Positions 1 through 6,889 of a DNA stretch of 20,920 nucleotides are shown one piece after another. The notes under the pieces were generated by a model. The model was not told the DNA's origin. It saw nothing but the letters and a program-made list of their open reading frames with translations, and ran no database searches. The DNA comes from SSC4 sp964443225 (GTDB lineage Bacteria > Chloroflexota > Anaerolineae > SSC4 > Amarolineaceae): assembly GCA_964443225.1 (NCBI GenBank), contig CAYUCC010000084.1, positions 1-20,920 of the forward strand. Reading direction: 5' to 3'. Position 1 is the first letter of the stretch. Every line of letters starts with the position of its first letter. Position numbers and translations under genes: made by a program.

Positions 1-1139
1 ATCGTGGGGCAGGCCTGGGCGGCAGCCACGACGAACGCGAACAGACGCTCAACCAGATCCTGGTGGAGATGGACGGCTTCGATACCGATACGAACATCAT
101 CATCGTCGCCGCCACCAACCGGCCCGATATTCTCGACCCTGCGCTGCTGCGCCCCGGCCGCTTCGACCGGCAGGTGGTCATGGATCGGCCCGACATGAAG
201 GGCCGGCGGGCGATTCTGGATGTCCACACGCGCGGCAAGCCGATGGCGCCCGATATCGACCTGGACACCATGGCGCGGCAGACACCCGGTTTTGTGGGTG
301 CAGACCTGGAAAACATGGTCAACGAGGCGGCCATTCTGGCGGCGCGTCGCAACAAACGCAAGATCACGATGCAGGAAATGCAGGAAGCGGTCGAGCGTGT
401 GATGGCCGGACCCGAACGCCGCAGCCGGATAATCTCGGACGCTGAAAAGGAGATCGTGGCCTATCACGAAGGGGGCCACGCGCTGGTGGGGCACATGCTG
501 CCGCTGGCCGATCCGGTGCACAAGATCAGCATCATCTCGCGCGGCATGGCGTTGGGCTACACCATGGCGCTGCCGGAAAGTGACAACGTCCTGCGCAGCC
601 AGGCCAAATTCGAAGACGACCTGGCGATGGCACTGGGCGGCCGTGCCGCCGAAGCCATCGTCTTTACGGACATCACCAACGGCGCCGCGGGCGACCTCGA
701 TCGTGTGACCAAAATTGCGCGCGCGATGGTGACGCAGTATGGCATGAGCAAAAAACTGGGACCGCAGGTGTTCGGCCACAAGGATGACCTGATGTTCCTG
801 GGGCGTGAAATCACCGAGCAGCGCAATTACAGCGAAGAAGTGGCCGAAGAGATCGACCGCGAAGTGCGACGGATCGTAGACCACGCCTACACGCGAGCCA
901 AGGAGATCCTGACGACCTATCGCGACAAGCTCGACCTGATCGCCATGACGCTCATCCAAAAAGAGACGCTCTCGGCAGAGGAATTTGCAGCACTCCTGGC
1001 CGACCTGCCTCTGCCCCCTGGCAAGGTCCCCGTGACACCACCGGCGGAGACGACCCCGTCACCCTCGCGACCGAACGAAGAGCGTCGCGAACGCAGCGGT
1101 GATCGCCTGCCAGGCGCCCCCGCCCCCTTGCCTGCCTGA
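1..1139 (+). CDS. ftsH: ATP-dependent zinc metalloprotease FtsH (3' part, start outside window)
   Basis: Membrane-anchored AAA+ protease that degrades misfolded membrane proteins and short-lived regulators. The gene enters from the left edge; the reading frame begins at base 3 and 378 residues are present. Visible parts are the end of the AAA+ module (GGSHDEREQTLNQ, then VAATNRPDILDPALLRPGRFD, the second region of homology with its arginine fingers), the small AAA helical domain (TPGFVGADLENMVNEAA) and the M41 peptidase domain with zinc motif HEGGH at 465-479. The usual motif is HEAGH, so one neutral position differs. The third metal ligand is probably the Asp of GAAGDLDR. The C-terminus is Pro/Ser/Glu-rich and disordered, as in many FtsH proteins. 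The N-terminal membrane spans and Walker A lie outside the window. A strong terminator follows. Family assignment is very secure. Confidence 0.97.
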   Translation, partial: RGAGLGGSHDEREQTLNQILVEMDGFDTDTNIIIVAATNRPDILDPALLRPGRFDRQVVMDRPDMKGRRAILDVHTRGKPMAPDIDLDTMARQTPGFVGADLENMVNEAAILAARRNKRKITMQEMQEAVERVMAGPERRSRIISDAEKEIVAYHEGGHALVGHMLPLADPVHKISIISRGMALGYTMALPESDNVLRSQAKFEDDLAMALGGRAAEAIVFTDITNGAAGDLDRVTKIARAMVTQYGMSKKLGPQVFGHKDDLMFLGREITEQRNYSEEVAEEIDREVRRIVDHAYTRAKEILTTYRDKLDLIAMTLIQKETLSAEEFAALLADLPLPPGKVPVTPPAETTPSPSRPNEERRERSGDRLPGAPAPLPA

Positions 1140-1160
1140 ACCAGGACCTGAATCGACACC

Positions 1161-1196
1161 AATCGCCGGACGAACTTCGTCCGGCGATTTTGTTTA
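1161..1196 (+). terminator. Rho-independent terminator of ftsH
   Basis: A perfect 13-bp inverted repeat (AATCGCCGGACGA / TCGTCCGGCGATT) with a 3-nt loop spans 1161-1189 and is followed by TTGTTT. It lies 21 nt after the ftsH stop codon. Confidence 0.9.
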
Positions 1197-1231
1197 CGGC
1201 GTCAGGCAGCCCGTTTTCTGCAACCTTTGTC

Positions 1232-1307
1232 GTTTGCCAAGCGTATTAAACATAGCCGCGACCGCCCAAAAAGGGCTTCACGTGGTCGTGGGCAATACGT
1301 GGCAAAC
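1232..1307 (+). promoter_or_regulatory. nested hairpin leader upstream of the PspC-domain gene
   Basis: Three nested inverted repeats share one axis. The outer stem is GTTTGCCA + CGTATT (1232-1239, 1242-1247) pairing with AATACGTGGCAAAC (1294-1307), 14 bp with a 2-nt bulge. The middle stem is CGACC (1259-1263) with GGTCG (1284-1288). The inner stem is GCCC (1264-1267) with GGGC (1273-1276) around an AAAAA loop. It ends 14 nt before the start codon at 1322, so it would fold in the 5' UTR close to the ribosome binding site. No known riboswitch class was recognised, and a DNA operator is also possible. Confidence 0.55.
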
Positions 1308-1321
1308 TGCGAGGTTATGAC

Positions 1322-2044
1322 ATGGACCAACAGCAAATGACGACGATCGAACCGCTGCCCGCTGCCGAAGCGCACCGGTTGTACCGTTCACGAACCGACC
1401 GCCAGGTGGCGGGTGTCTGCGGTGGGCTGGGCGAATACCTGGGCTTTGATCCCACCCTCATTCGGCTCGCCTGGCTCGTGTCCATCATCTTTGCCGGTGT
1501 CGGTTTGTTTGCTTACCTGGTTGCCGCCGTGATCGTCCCCGAAGAGACACGCGCACATGCAGCCAACAAACCGCTGATGCCACTGCGTGGCGCCGGCTTC
1601 CGTGCCTGGGTTGGTGTCGACAGCAATCGCGGTCTCGTCTGGGGTGGACTGTTCGTTGCCCTGGGCATTCTGCTCCTGCTCGGCAACTTCAATATCCTGC
1701 CGCTGCGGCAGCTGTGGGATCTGTTCTGGACCCTGTTCTGGCCGATGGTGCTCATTGGGCTGGGCGTCATCCTGCTGCTCGGCATTACCGGCCGCGGTGT
1801 GGACTGGCGGGGTGTGCTGCGTGGCCAGCGCCCGCTGGTGCGCAGCCGCAGCAACCGCATGGTGGCGGGTGTCTGCGCCGGTCTGGCCGATTTCCTTGGC
1901 ATCGACGCCAGCGTCGTGCGCATCGTTTGGGCCATTGGCTCGGCCGCCACGTTGGGCCTGGGTCTGATGGTCTACGTGATTTTGCTCCTGGTGATGCCGG
2001 AAGCTCCCGATATGGCACCCCCGCCATCTTCGACTGCACCATGA
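1322..2044 (+). CDS. membrane protein with two PspC domains
   Basis: A 240-residue integral membrane protein. PspC domains are cytoplasmic-membrane modules named after phage shock protein C, which senses envelope stress. Here there are two: residues about 20-76 (GVCGGLGEYLGFD, then a membrane span) and about 173-228 (GVCAGLADFLGID, then a membrane span). Between them are two more hydrophobic segments (about 104-123 and 138-157) resembling the LiaI/LiaF-type DUF5668 region. A basic stretch (VRSRSNR) precedes the second domain. The start at 1322 is supported by GAGG at 1311-1314. A LiaF-like membrane gene follows, which suggests a shared envelope role. No pspA homologue is visible. The fold assignment is secure; the role is inferred from the family. 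Confidence 0.85.
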   Translation: MDQQQMTTIEPLPAAEAHRLYRSRTDRQVAGVCGGLGEYLGFDPTLIRLAWLVSIIFAGVGLFAYLVAAVIVPEETRAHAANKPLMPLRGAGFRAWVGVDSNRGLVWGGLFVALGILLLLGNFNILPLRQLWDLFWTLFWPMVLIGLGVILLLGITGRGVDWRGVLRGQRPLVRSRSNRMVAGVCAGLADFLGIDASVVRIVWAIGSAATLGLGLMVYVILLLVMPEAPDMAPPPSSTAP

Positions 2045-2053
2045 TGGTCGTGC

Positions 2054-2099
2054 GACGGCTTTCCTCTGATACCGGTTCAACCTGGAGAGGAAAGCCGTC
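2054..2099 (+). terminator. perfect 14-bp hairpin between two membrane-protein genes
   Basis: GACGGCTTTCCTCT (2054-2067) and AGAGGAAAGCCGTC (2086-2099) are exact reverse complements around an 18-nt loop. There is no T-run after it, so it may be a U-less terminator, an attenuator or an mRNA-stability hairpin. It starts 10 nt after the stop of the PspC gene and ends 48 nt before the next start codon. Confidence 0.55.
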
Positions 2100-2147
2100 A
2101 CTGTTCGAACGATTGGACGATTGTCGGGTCTACAGAGGGGGAGAACT

Positions 2148-2678
2148 ATGGAAACGAAGAACCGTGCGCCGGTGTTTCTGGCCATCATTCTGATCCTGAT
2201 TGGTGCCTGGCTGCTGCTGCAGAACCTGGGGATCTCTTTTCTCAATCTGGGCGTGCTCTGGCCGGTGCTGCCGGCGTTGTTGGGCGTGGTCCTGGTCGGG
2301 CGTTACTTCGTCAACAGCCGGTCGAATCCCGATGATTTGGGTGGTGGCATTTTCCTCATTGGGCTGGGTGTCTTTTTCCTCGCTTTTTACAACTACGATC
2401 TATTCAATGAAGACTGGTCGAAGGCGTGGCCGGTTTTCCCGTTGTTGATTGGCATCAGCAACGGCATCACCTGGCTGTTTCACTGGCAGCGATGGAGCCA
2501 CCTGCTGTGGGCGTTCATTGGTTTTGCCGTGGCTGCGGTCGGCTTTGCGTTCACCGGAGGCCGGATCGACGAAGAAATGCTTATGCAGATCGCACGGCTG
2601 TGGCCGGTCTTTTTGATTCTGGCCGGTTTGGGTTTTCTGGTACAAGGGCTGCTCAGCCGCGACACCGATTCTCGCTAA
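2148..2678 (+). CDS. multi-span membrane protein, LiaI/LiaF-like (DUF5668 type)
   Basis: A 176-residue, very hydrophobic protein with about six predicted membrane segments (near residues 9-28, 33-52, 67-84, 95-110, 120-137, 145-165) and a short polar C-terminus. The repeated pattern of hydrophobic helix, then 'LWPVLPALLG', 'AWPVFPLLIG' and 'LWPVFLILAG' is the W-P-V/L-L-I-G signature of LiaF/DUF5668 membrane modules, here present three times. ATG at 2148 was chosen because AGGGGGAG (2136-2143) sits 4 nt upstream; a TTG in the same frame at 2121 lacks a ribosome binding site. It follows the twin-PspC gene and probably works with it in the membrane, but a specific function cannot be stated. Confidence 0.78.
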   Translation: METKNRAPVFLAIILILIGAWLLLQNLGISFLNLGVLWPVLPALLGVVLVGRYFVNSRSNPDDLGGGIFLIGLGVFFLAFYNYDLFNEDWSKAWPVFPLLIGISNGITWLFHWQRWSHLLWAFIGFAVAAVGFAFTGGRIDEEMLMQIARLWPVFLILAGLGFLVQGLLSRDTDSR

Positions 2679-2693
2679 ACGGGTGCTGCGGTG

Positions 2694-2699
2694 TATAAT
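2694..2699 (+). promoter_or_regulatory. consensus -10 box (TATAAT)
   Basis: A perfect TATAAT lies 48 nt upstream of the small gene at 2747. No convincing -35 box is seen 16-18 nt upstream, so this is a partial promoter call. Confidence 0.45.
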
Positions 2700-2746
2700 G
2701 CGCAGCGTTCGATTCAATACGCAGCGACGAGGAGCTGATTGATACC

Positions 2747-2956
2747 ATGGGACGATTGGTGCAGTTTGCACTGGGTTTTGCGGTCGGTACGGCGTTAGGT
2801 TTTGTGACGAGCCGGCTGCTGACGCCAGCATCGAGTGAGGAGATACAGGCCGGCGTACGCCATCGCGTGGAAACGGCCATCGAAGAGGGCAAACGGGCGG
2901 GCGTCGCACAGGAAGAGGCCCTGAAGGCGCAGTTTACCCAGGAAAAACGCCTGTAG
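2747..2956 (+). CDS. small YtxH-like membrane-anchored protein
   Basis: A 69-residue protein with one N-terminal hydrophobic segment rich in Gly and Ala (about residues 4-25, FALGFAVGTALGFVTSRLL) followed by a charged amphipathic helix (SSEEIQAGVRHRVETAIEEG). This is the layout of YtxH/gas-vesicle-like small proteins, which are of unknown function and often stress-induced. A GAGGAG sequence at 2729-2734 is 12 nt from the ATG, slightly far. It converges with mutM. It could also simply be an orphan one-span protein. Confidence 0.65.
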   Translation: MGRLVQFALGFAVGTALGFVTSRLLTPASSEEIQAGVRHRVETAIEEGKRAGVAQEEALKAQFTQEKRL

Positions 2957-2958
2957 CA

Positions 2959-3021
2959 GCCGATCCGATTTACCGCCCTCAGACACCCTGTTGAGGCGAC
3001 AATCAGGTTATTCAGATCGGC
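2959..3021. other. inverted repeat in the convergent gap
   Basis: GCCGATC (2959-2965) and GATCGGC (3015-3021) flank the 71-bp gap between the small membrane gene (+) and mutM (-), with an imperfect inner pairing of CGCCCTCA and TGAGGCG. It could act as a weak two-way terminator, but there is no T-run. Nothing else is seen in the gap. Confidence 0.25.
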
Positions 3022-3027
3022 GGCGTA

Positions 3028-3840
3028 TCAGCGCTGGCACTGCGGGCAGAAGTGGGTGGCCCGCTGACCGAGTACGATGCGCACGATTGGGGTGCCGCAG
3101 TTCGGGCAGGGTAACCCCGTACGCCGAAAGACACGGTGACGTTCCTGGTTCTGACCGCGCCCGCCGCCCGGCCGTTGGTAATTGGCCAGGCTGCTGCCGC
3201 GGTCGAAAATGGCCTGCGCCAGGACCTGGCGCAGCATCGTGTGGATGCGCGCCACGTCACCGGGCTGCAGACTGCTCCCCGGGCGACGGGGATCGATCCC
3301 CGCGGCAAACAGTATCTCGTCGGCATAGATATTGCCGATGCCGGCGATCACCCGTTGATCGAGCAAAAGAGATTTGACAGGCGCTTTGCGATGAGCAAGG
3401 CGCCTGTTTAGTGCCTGGGGGGTAAAGTCGGGATCGAGCGGCTCTGGCCCCAGGTCATGCACCACCTCCTCGGCATTGGCAACCAGGTAGACGCGGCCAA
3501 ATTTGCGCGTATCACGGAAGATCAGCCGCTGGCGGTTGTCCAGGTCGAACACCAGGTGAGTGTGCCGGTCGAGTGGTAACTCGGCGGCCACGACGTGGAG
3601 CTGGCCGGTCATCCGCAGGTGGATGAGAAGCGTCGTACCGTTGGCCAGCGGAAAGAGCAGATACTTGCCGCGACGGGCGGTACCGACGATCTGTTGGCCA
3701 ACGAGCTGCGCTGCCAGTTCGTCGGCGGCGGGCATCGCTATCGTGCGCGGCCAGCGGACGTCGACCGCCGTGATGCGCCGGCCGACCAGGTGGTGACGCA
3801 GCTCGCGGACGATCGTTTCGACTTCGGGTAGTTCGGGCAT
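3028..3840 (-). CDS. mutM: formamidopyrimidine-DNA glycosylase
   Basis: Base-excision repair enzyme that removes 8-oxoguanine and formamidopyrimidines and nicks the DNA by beta/delta elimination. The 270-residue length is standard. The N-terminus is MPELPEVET, with catalytic Pro2 and Glu3; Lys59 in RRGKYL is the conserved active-site lysine. The H2TH region contains GIGNIYADEILF, and the C-terminal zinc finger has C245, C248, C265 and C268 with the conserved QRATHF. It starts 27 nt after the anti-sigma stop codon and is probably the last gene of the sigma/anti-sigma operon. No clear Shine-Dalgarno is seen upstream. Fpg rather than Nei is favoured by the intact MPELPEVET start and by zinc-finger spacing. 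Confidence 0.96.
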   Translation of the reverse strand: MPELPEVETIVRELRHHLVGRRITAVDVRWPRTIAMPAADELAAQLVGQQIVGTARRGKYLLFPLANGTTLLIHLRMTGQLHVVAAELPLDRHTHLVFDLDNRQRLIFRDTRKFGRVYLVANAEEVVHDLGPEPLDPDFTPQALNRRLAHRKAPVKSLLLDQRVIAGIGNIYADEILFAAGIDPRRPGSSLQPGDVARIHTMLRQVLAQAIFDRGSSLANYQRPGGGRGQNQERHRVFRRTGLPCPNCGTPIVRIVLGQRATHFCPQCQR

Positions 3841-3867
3841 GGGCGGTGGTGTCCGGAATCGGTCGGG

Positions 3868-4824
3868 TTATCGACGATCGGCGCGCGCCGACCGCAGGCT
3901 GATCTGCCAGGCAACAAAGAGCAGAAGGGCCAGGCCGCCCAGGGCCACCAGGGCCGCATCGAGCCAGGGCTGGCCAGTGGCTGTGCCACCGCGCGCGGGC
4001 GCGCTGCCCTGATCGGGCACATCCTGGGCGCCTGTGGCGATCTCCACCGCTGGGGCGGTTTCGGCAAGGGCGATGGCGGGTGCTTCCTGGGCAGCTTCCG
4101 GGACGGTGGTGACCACGCCCTGAGGTGCTGCATCTGGTGCTGTCGTTACGGCGGCTTCCGGCACGACGGTGACTGCGGCTGAAGACGTCGTGTCTGGTGC
4201 GGTGGGGAGCGGGGCCGGCTGCGTGGGCTCCGCTGCACCGCTGACGACAGTTTGGCGTTCGGCTTCCAGCGCGGCGCCGGCTTCAGGTGTGGGGGCGGCT
4301 GCGGGACCCGCGGCGCTCATGGCAGCTGCATCCGGCGACGGTGCCACTTTGGCGGCGGCATCTTCGTTGGCGGCCAGCGGTGCGACTTCTGGCACTGGTA
4401 TCTCGGCCGATACCTGCATCACCACAACCGTGGCGGACGCCGGCGCGGGTGCCGCGGGTGCGGCGTTGCTCAGGATAAGGTTGCCAACCAGCACAACCAG
4501 GAAGAGCATGGTTGCCACCGCGGTGGCGTTGCGCAGAAAGACCGGGCTCAAAAAGGCGCGCCACCAGGGCTGCCCACCGCGCACCGGCAGGACATCGGCC
4601 TCACTGAGCGTGAAGCTGTGCGGCAGCGGCACGCGCGGCAGCTGCCCCACCAGTGCAACCGTCTGGCGCAGCGCGTCCAGGCGCCACGCTGCGTCACCAC
4701 TGGTCAGCGATCGTTCGACCAGGGCACGCTCCTCCGGTGTCACCTCCCCATCCAGGTAGGCAGAGAGCAGCTCATCGGAGATGCTGTTGCCTGCGGTGAA
4801 TTTGCGATTCAGATCATCGACCAT
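3868..4824 (-). CDS. membrane anti-sigma factor (ZAS-like, no zinc cysteines)
   Basis: A 318-residue protein encoded directly after the ECF sigma gene. The N-terminal cytoplasmic part (residues about 15-55, ISDELLSAYLDGEVTPEERALVE) matches the anti-sigma domain that binds ECF sigma factors, but the HxxxCxxC zinc motif is absent. A membrane span follows (about 99-120, ATMLFLVVLVGNLILS), then about 160 residues of Ala/Pro/Thr/Val-rich, low-complexity extracytoplasmic sequence, and a second span (about 287-309, ALVALGGLALLLFVAWQ) with a basic tail. ATG at 4824 was chosen; a TTG in frame at 4845 would add seven residues and shorten the gap to the sigma gene from 34 to 13 nt. The role (holding the sigma factor at the membrane) is inferred from position and domain. 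Confidence 0.82.
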   Translation of the reverse strand: MVDDLNRKFTAGNSISDELLSAYLDGEVTPEERALVERSLTSGDAAWRLDALRQTVALVGQLPRVPLPHSFTLSEADVLPVRGGQPWWRAFLSPVFLRNATAVATMLFLVVLVGNLILSNAAPAAPAPASATVVVMQVSAEIPVPEVAPLAANEDAAAKVAPSPDAAAMSAAGPAAAPTPEAGAALEAERQTVVSGAAEPTQPAPLPTAPDTTSSAAVTVVPEAAVTTAPDAAPQGVVTTVPEAAQEAPAIALAETAPAVEIATGAQDVPDQGSAPARGGTATGQPWLDAALVALGGLALLLFVAWQISLRSARADRR

Positions 4825-4858
4825 CGGTCTTTTCCACGATTCCAAACTTCATGACTTC

Positions 4859-5452
4859 TCAACGCCTGTCGTTGAGACGGTACTGCTGAGGCAAAAGTTC
4901 CGGGTGTTCCAGCAGCAGGTCCCGTACACGAATGCGGGCCCGGCTCAGGCGCGATTTGACGGTGCCCAGGGGTACGTCGCAGATGTCGGCAATTTCCTGG
5001 TAGGCTACCCCTTCGACATCGGCGAGCAGCAGGGTCAACCGTTGGTCGGGTGGCAGCAGGTCGATACAGTGGGTCAGGTACGATGCCAGCTCGCCCTGCA
5101 GTGCCTCACCTTCGGGACCGGGGCCAGGGTAGATCAGGGCGGTGGTGTAGTCAGGGTCTTCGGACAGCGCGTCGAGTGAGCTGGTACCGTGCCGGCTCTG
5201 GGCGCGCAGCCAATCGTAACAGTTGTTGGTGACAATGCGCATGAACCAGGATTTGAACGAGCCGCCGCGAAAGCCGCCCAGCCCACGGTGGGCTTTGATG
5301 ACCCCATTCTGCACAGCGTCAGCGGCCGCATCGGGGTCGTTCAACATGCGGTAGGCAACGTTGTACGCCAGACCCTGGTACTGCTGGATCAGGCGATTGA
5401 AGGCACGCAGCTCGCCGCGCTGGGCGGCACTTACCAGGGCTTGTTCATCCAT
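4859..5452 (-). CDS. ECF-family RNA polymerase sigma factor (RpoE/SigW-like)
   Basis: A 197-residue group IV sigma factor. Region 2 spans about residues 15-85 (QYQGLAYNVAYRMLNDPDAA, then FKSWFMRIVTNNCYDWLRAQ), which binds core polymerase and the -10 element. A Pro/Gly-rich linker (YPGPGPEGEALQGE) leads to region 4 at about 125-180, with LPPDQRLTLLLADVEGVAYQ and the helix-turn-helix IADICDVPLGTVKSRLSRAR that reads the -35 element. It is co-directional with the anti-sigma gene (34 nt gap to the chosen ATG) and mutM. The ATG has no strong Shine-Dalgarno. The promoter of the divergent tRNA begins 4 nt upstream of this start codon. It presumably controls its own operon and envelope genes; the target promoters are not identified here. 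Confidence 0.93.
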   Translation of the reverse strand: MDEQALVSAAQRGELRAFNRLIQQYQGLAYNVAYRMLNDPDAAADAVQNGVIKAHRGLGGFRGGSFKSWFMRIVTNNCYDWLRAQSRHGTSSLDALSEDPDYTTALIYPGPGPEGEALQGELASYLTHCIDLLPPDQRLTLLLADVEGVAYQEIADICDVPLGTVKSRLSRARIRVRDLLLEHPELLPQQYRLNDRR

Positions 5453-5455
5453 GAC

Positions 5456-5484
5456 TTGACGAATCGACCGAGTTGCACTATACT
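5456..5484 (+). promoter_or_regulatory. sigma70-type promoter for tRNA-Leu
   Basis: TTGACG (5456-5461), 17-nt spacer, TATACT (5479-5484). The expected start is near 5491, about 75 nt before the mature tRNA. The -35 box is only 4 nt from the start codon of the divergent sigma gene. A 6-bp inverted repeat CACTAT/ATAGTG (5477-5482, 5493-5498) overlaps the -10 box. Confidence 0.8.
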
Positions 5485-5563
5485 GTCGCTCGATAGTGTA
5501 ACGAGCGCTTTCGTCGGCGCGCGTTTTTTTCTAACACGAAATAACGTGAGCCGCCATATTACT

Positions 5564-5648
5564 GCCGAAGTGGCGGAACAGGCAGACGCGACGGTCTCAA
5601 AAACCGTTGAGGGATGACCTCGTGTGGGTTCGAGTCCCACCTTCGGCA
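5564..5648 (+). tRNA. tRNA-Leu (anticodon CAA)
   Basis: The acceptor stem GCCGAAG (5564-5570) pairs with CTTCGGC (5641-5647), with discriminator A at 5648. The anticodon stem ACGGT/ACCGT (5591-5595, 5603-5607) encloses loop CTCAAAA with anticodon CAA at 5598-5600, which reads UUG. The long variable arm (TGAGGGATGACCTCG) marks a class II tRNA, and the T arm is GTGGG-TTCGAGT-CCCAC. CCA is not encoded. It belongs to the leucine family like leuS downstream, although the leuS T-box appears to read another leucine isoacceptor. Confidence 0.97.
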
Positions 5649-5701
5649 TCGGATTATACCAGGTGTTGGCGAAAGACGCTAAACCACTCTCAGGAGGATG
5701 A

Positions 5702-5766
5702 AAGGGGCTGACTTGGCTGCGGTGAGACGGATCGTGTCTCGCGGCCGGCGAAGCCCCTTGCTTTTT
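5702..5766 (+). terminator. branched hairpin terminator after tRNA-Leu
   Basis: The outer stem AAGGGGCT (5702-5709) pairs with AGCCCCTT (5752-5759). An inner stem GAGAC/GTCTC (5724-5728, 5736-5740) with a 7-nt loop is extended by GGC/GCC (5715-5717, 5744-5746). A short T-run (TTTTT, 5762-5766) follows. It ends 5 nt before the next gene, so it could also act as an attenuator or a small structured RNA. Confidence 0.6.
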
Positions 5767-5771
5767 GCGCT

Positions 5772-6863
5772 ATGCGCGTGATACTTGGACGTCCAAGGGC
5801 TGGTAAAAGAATAACTTCCGGCAAAAAGGCCGAAATTCGCCACAGATCGCGGAAAACTATTCATTTTCAAGCCCGAAGCTGGCCCATTCTGCTGTTCGTG
5901 CTGGTATGCCTGGTCAGCGTGGTGAGCGGCTGTGGTGCCGGAATGCCCGCCGCGTCCTCCTTGAGCCTCGATGAAAAGGAAACGATCACGGTAGAGGTGG
6001 CGCAGAACTTCGCCGCAAACCGTGACCTGGCGGCGGCCGAGGCACGGCTGAACGAACTCGAACTGCCCAATCGTGCACAGTGGGTAGCGCTCGTGGCCGA
6101 CAAATACCTCCATGAGGGCCGCAACGAACAAGAGACGCGGGCCCTCATTGGTTTGGCACAGGCGATGGGCAGCAGCACCGATGCCATGGCACTGTTTGTG
6201 GCGACGGCGACGCCGACGAGCACACCCACCCCGCTGCCCACCAGCACGCCAACGCCCGAACCGACGGCAACCAGCACACCAACCCCCACGGCGACGCCGG
6301 TGCCGACCGATACACCCATCCCCGCACCCACGGCGACGTCACGTCCCCCCACCGCAACCCCGGTGCGGGCGACACCGACGCCGGTGCCACCGACTGTTCC
6401 CCCCAAACCAGCCGTCGATTATCGCGTTGTCAAGTCGCGAATGCTGACCAAGCAGGAAAACGGTGGCTGCGAGGGTAATCACAACTTTTTTGTGCAGGTC
6501 ATCGACGCAAACGGCGCACCGATCAACGGTGCCTTGGTTCAACGAGTTTATGCGTCGACCGAGACGACGGTTTCTGGCAGCAAGGATTCACCATTTGCGC
6601 TGGGGACCACAGGTCAGGGCTGGGGGCAGTTCGATATTTTCAAAAATGGGGACCAGTTGTTGGTCATTTCGGACCCGGCCAAAGGCGCTGTGACCAGTGA
6701 GGTCACGCGGCCAATGAGCGTGCGGGATGAAGAAATCCCCATTCCGGAACTGATGGGTGCCGGTTATTGTGCTTCCGAAGCCGAATGCACCCAGCTCATT
6801 GCAGAAAACCGACTCTGCCGTTTCCACTACTCGTATGAAGTGGTGTTCCAGCGGACATGGTAG
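5772..6863 (+). CDS. lipoprotein with Thr-Pro linker and C-terminal GNHN domain
   Basis: A 363-residue protein of unknown function. It has a long basic N-terminus, a hydrophobic core (about residues 38-52) and a lipobox ending VVSGC with Cys54, so it is probably an exported, membrane-anchored lipoprotein. Residues about 64-143 are helical and Ala/Glu-rich, somewhat TPR-like. Residues about 144-213 are a Thr-Pro linker (TPTSTPTPLPTSTPTPEP). The last 150 residues form a likely beta-rich domain with EGNHNFF, IDANGAPINGA, VSGSK, RPMS and a final aromatic strand (YEVVFQRTW), plus several Cys. The same domain ends the next gene. ATG at 5772 has no good Shine-Dalgarno and the region before the signal is unusually long, so the start is uncertain (GTG at 5778 is an alternative). 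It is probably co-transcribed with the downstream gene (26 nt gap). Confidence 0.85.
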   Translation: MRVILGRPRAGKRITSGKKAEIRHRSRKTIHFQARSWPILLFVLVCLVSVVSGCGAGMPAASSLSLDEKETITVEVAQNFAANRDLAAAEARLNELELPNRAQWVALVADKYLHEGRNEQETRALIGLAQAMGSSTDAMALFVATATPTSTPTPLPTSTPTPEPTATSTPTPTATPVPTDTPIPAPTATSRPPTATPVRATPTPVPPTVPPKPAVDYRVVKSRMLTKQENGGCEGNHNFFVQVIDANGAPINGALVQRVYASTETTVSGSKDSPFALGTTGQGWGQFDIFKNGDQLLVISDPAKGAVTSEVTRPMSVRDEEIPIPELMGAGYCASEAECTQLIAENRLCRFHYSYEVVFQRTW

Positions 6864-6889
6864 GGACGTGTTGTGGAGGATGATAGTTC

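Noticed and set aside
1219..1247. Possible ECF promoter (TGCAAC, 17 nt, CGTATT) before the twin-PspC gene
   Set aside because: It resembles SigW-type promoters, but the CGTATT is part of the hairpin stem and no second copy was found ahead of the sigma operon.
5698..5781. 27-codon ORF after tRNA-Leu beginning ATG AAA GGG
   Set aside because: AGGAGG touches the ATG with no spacing and the ORF lies over the terminator-like hairpin.
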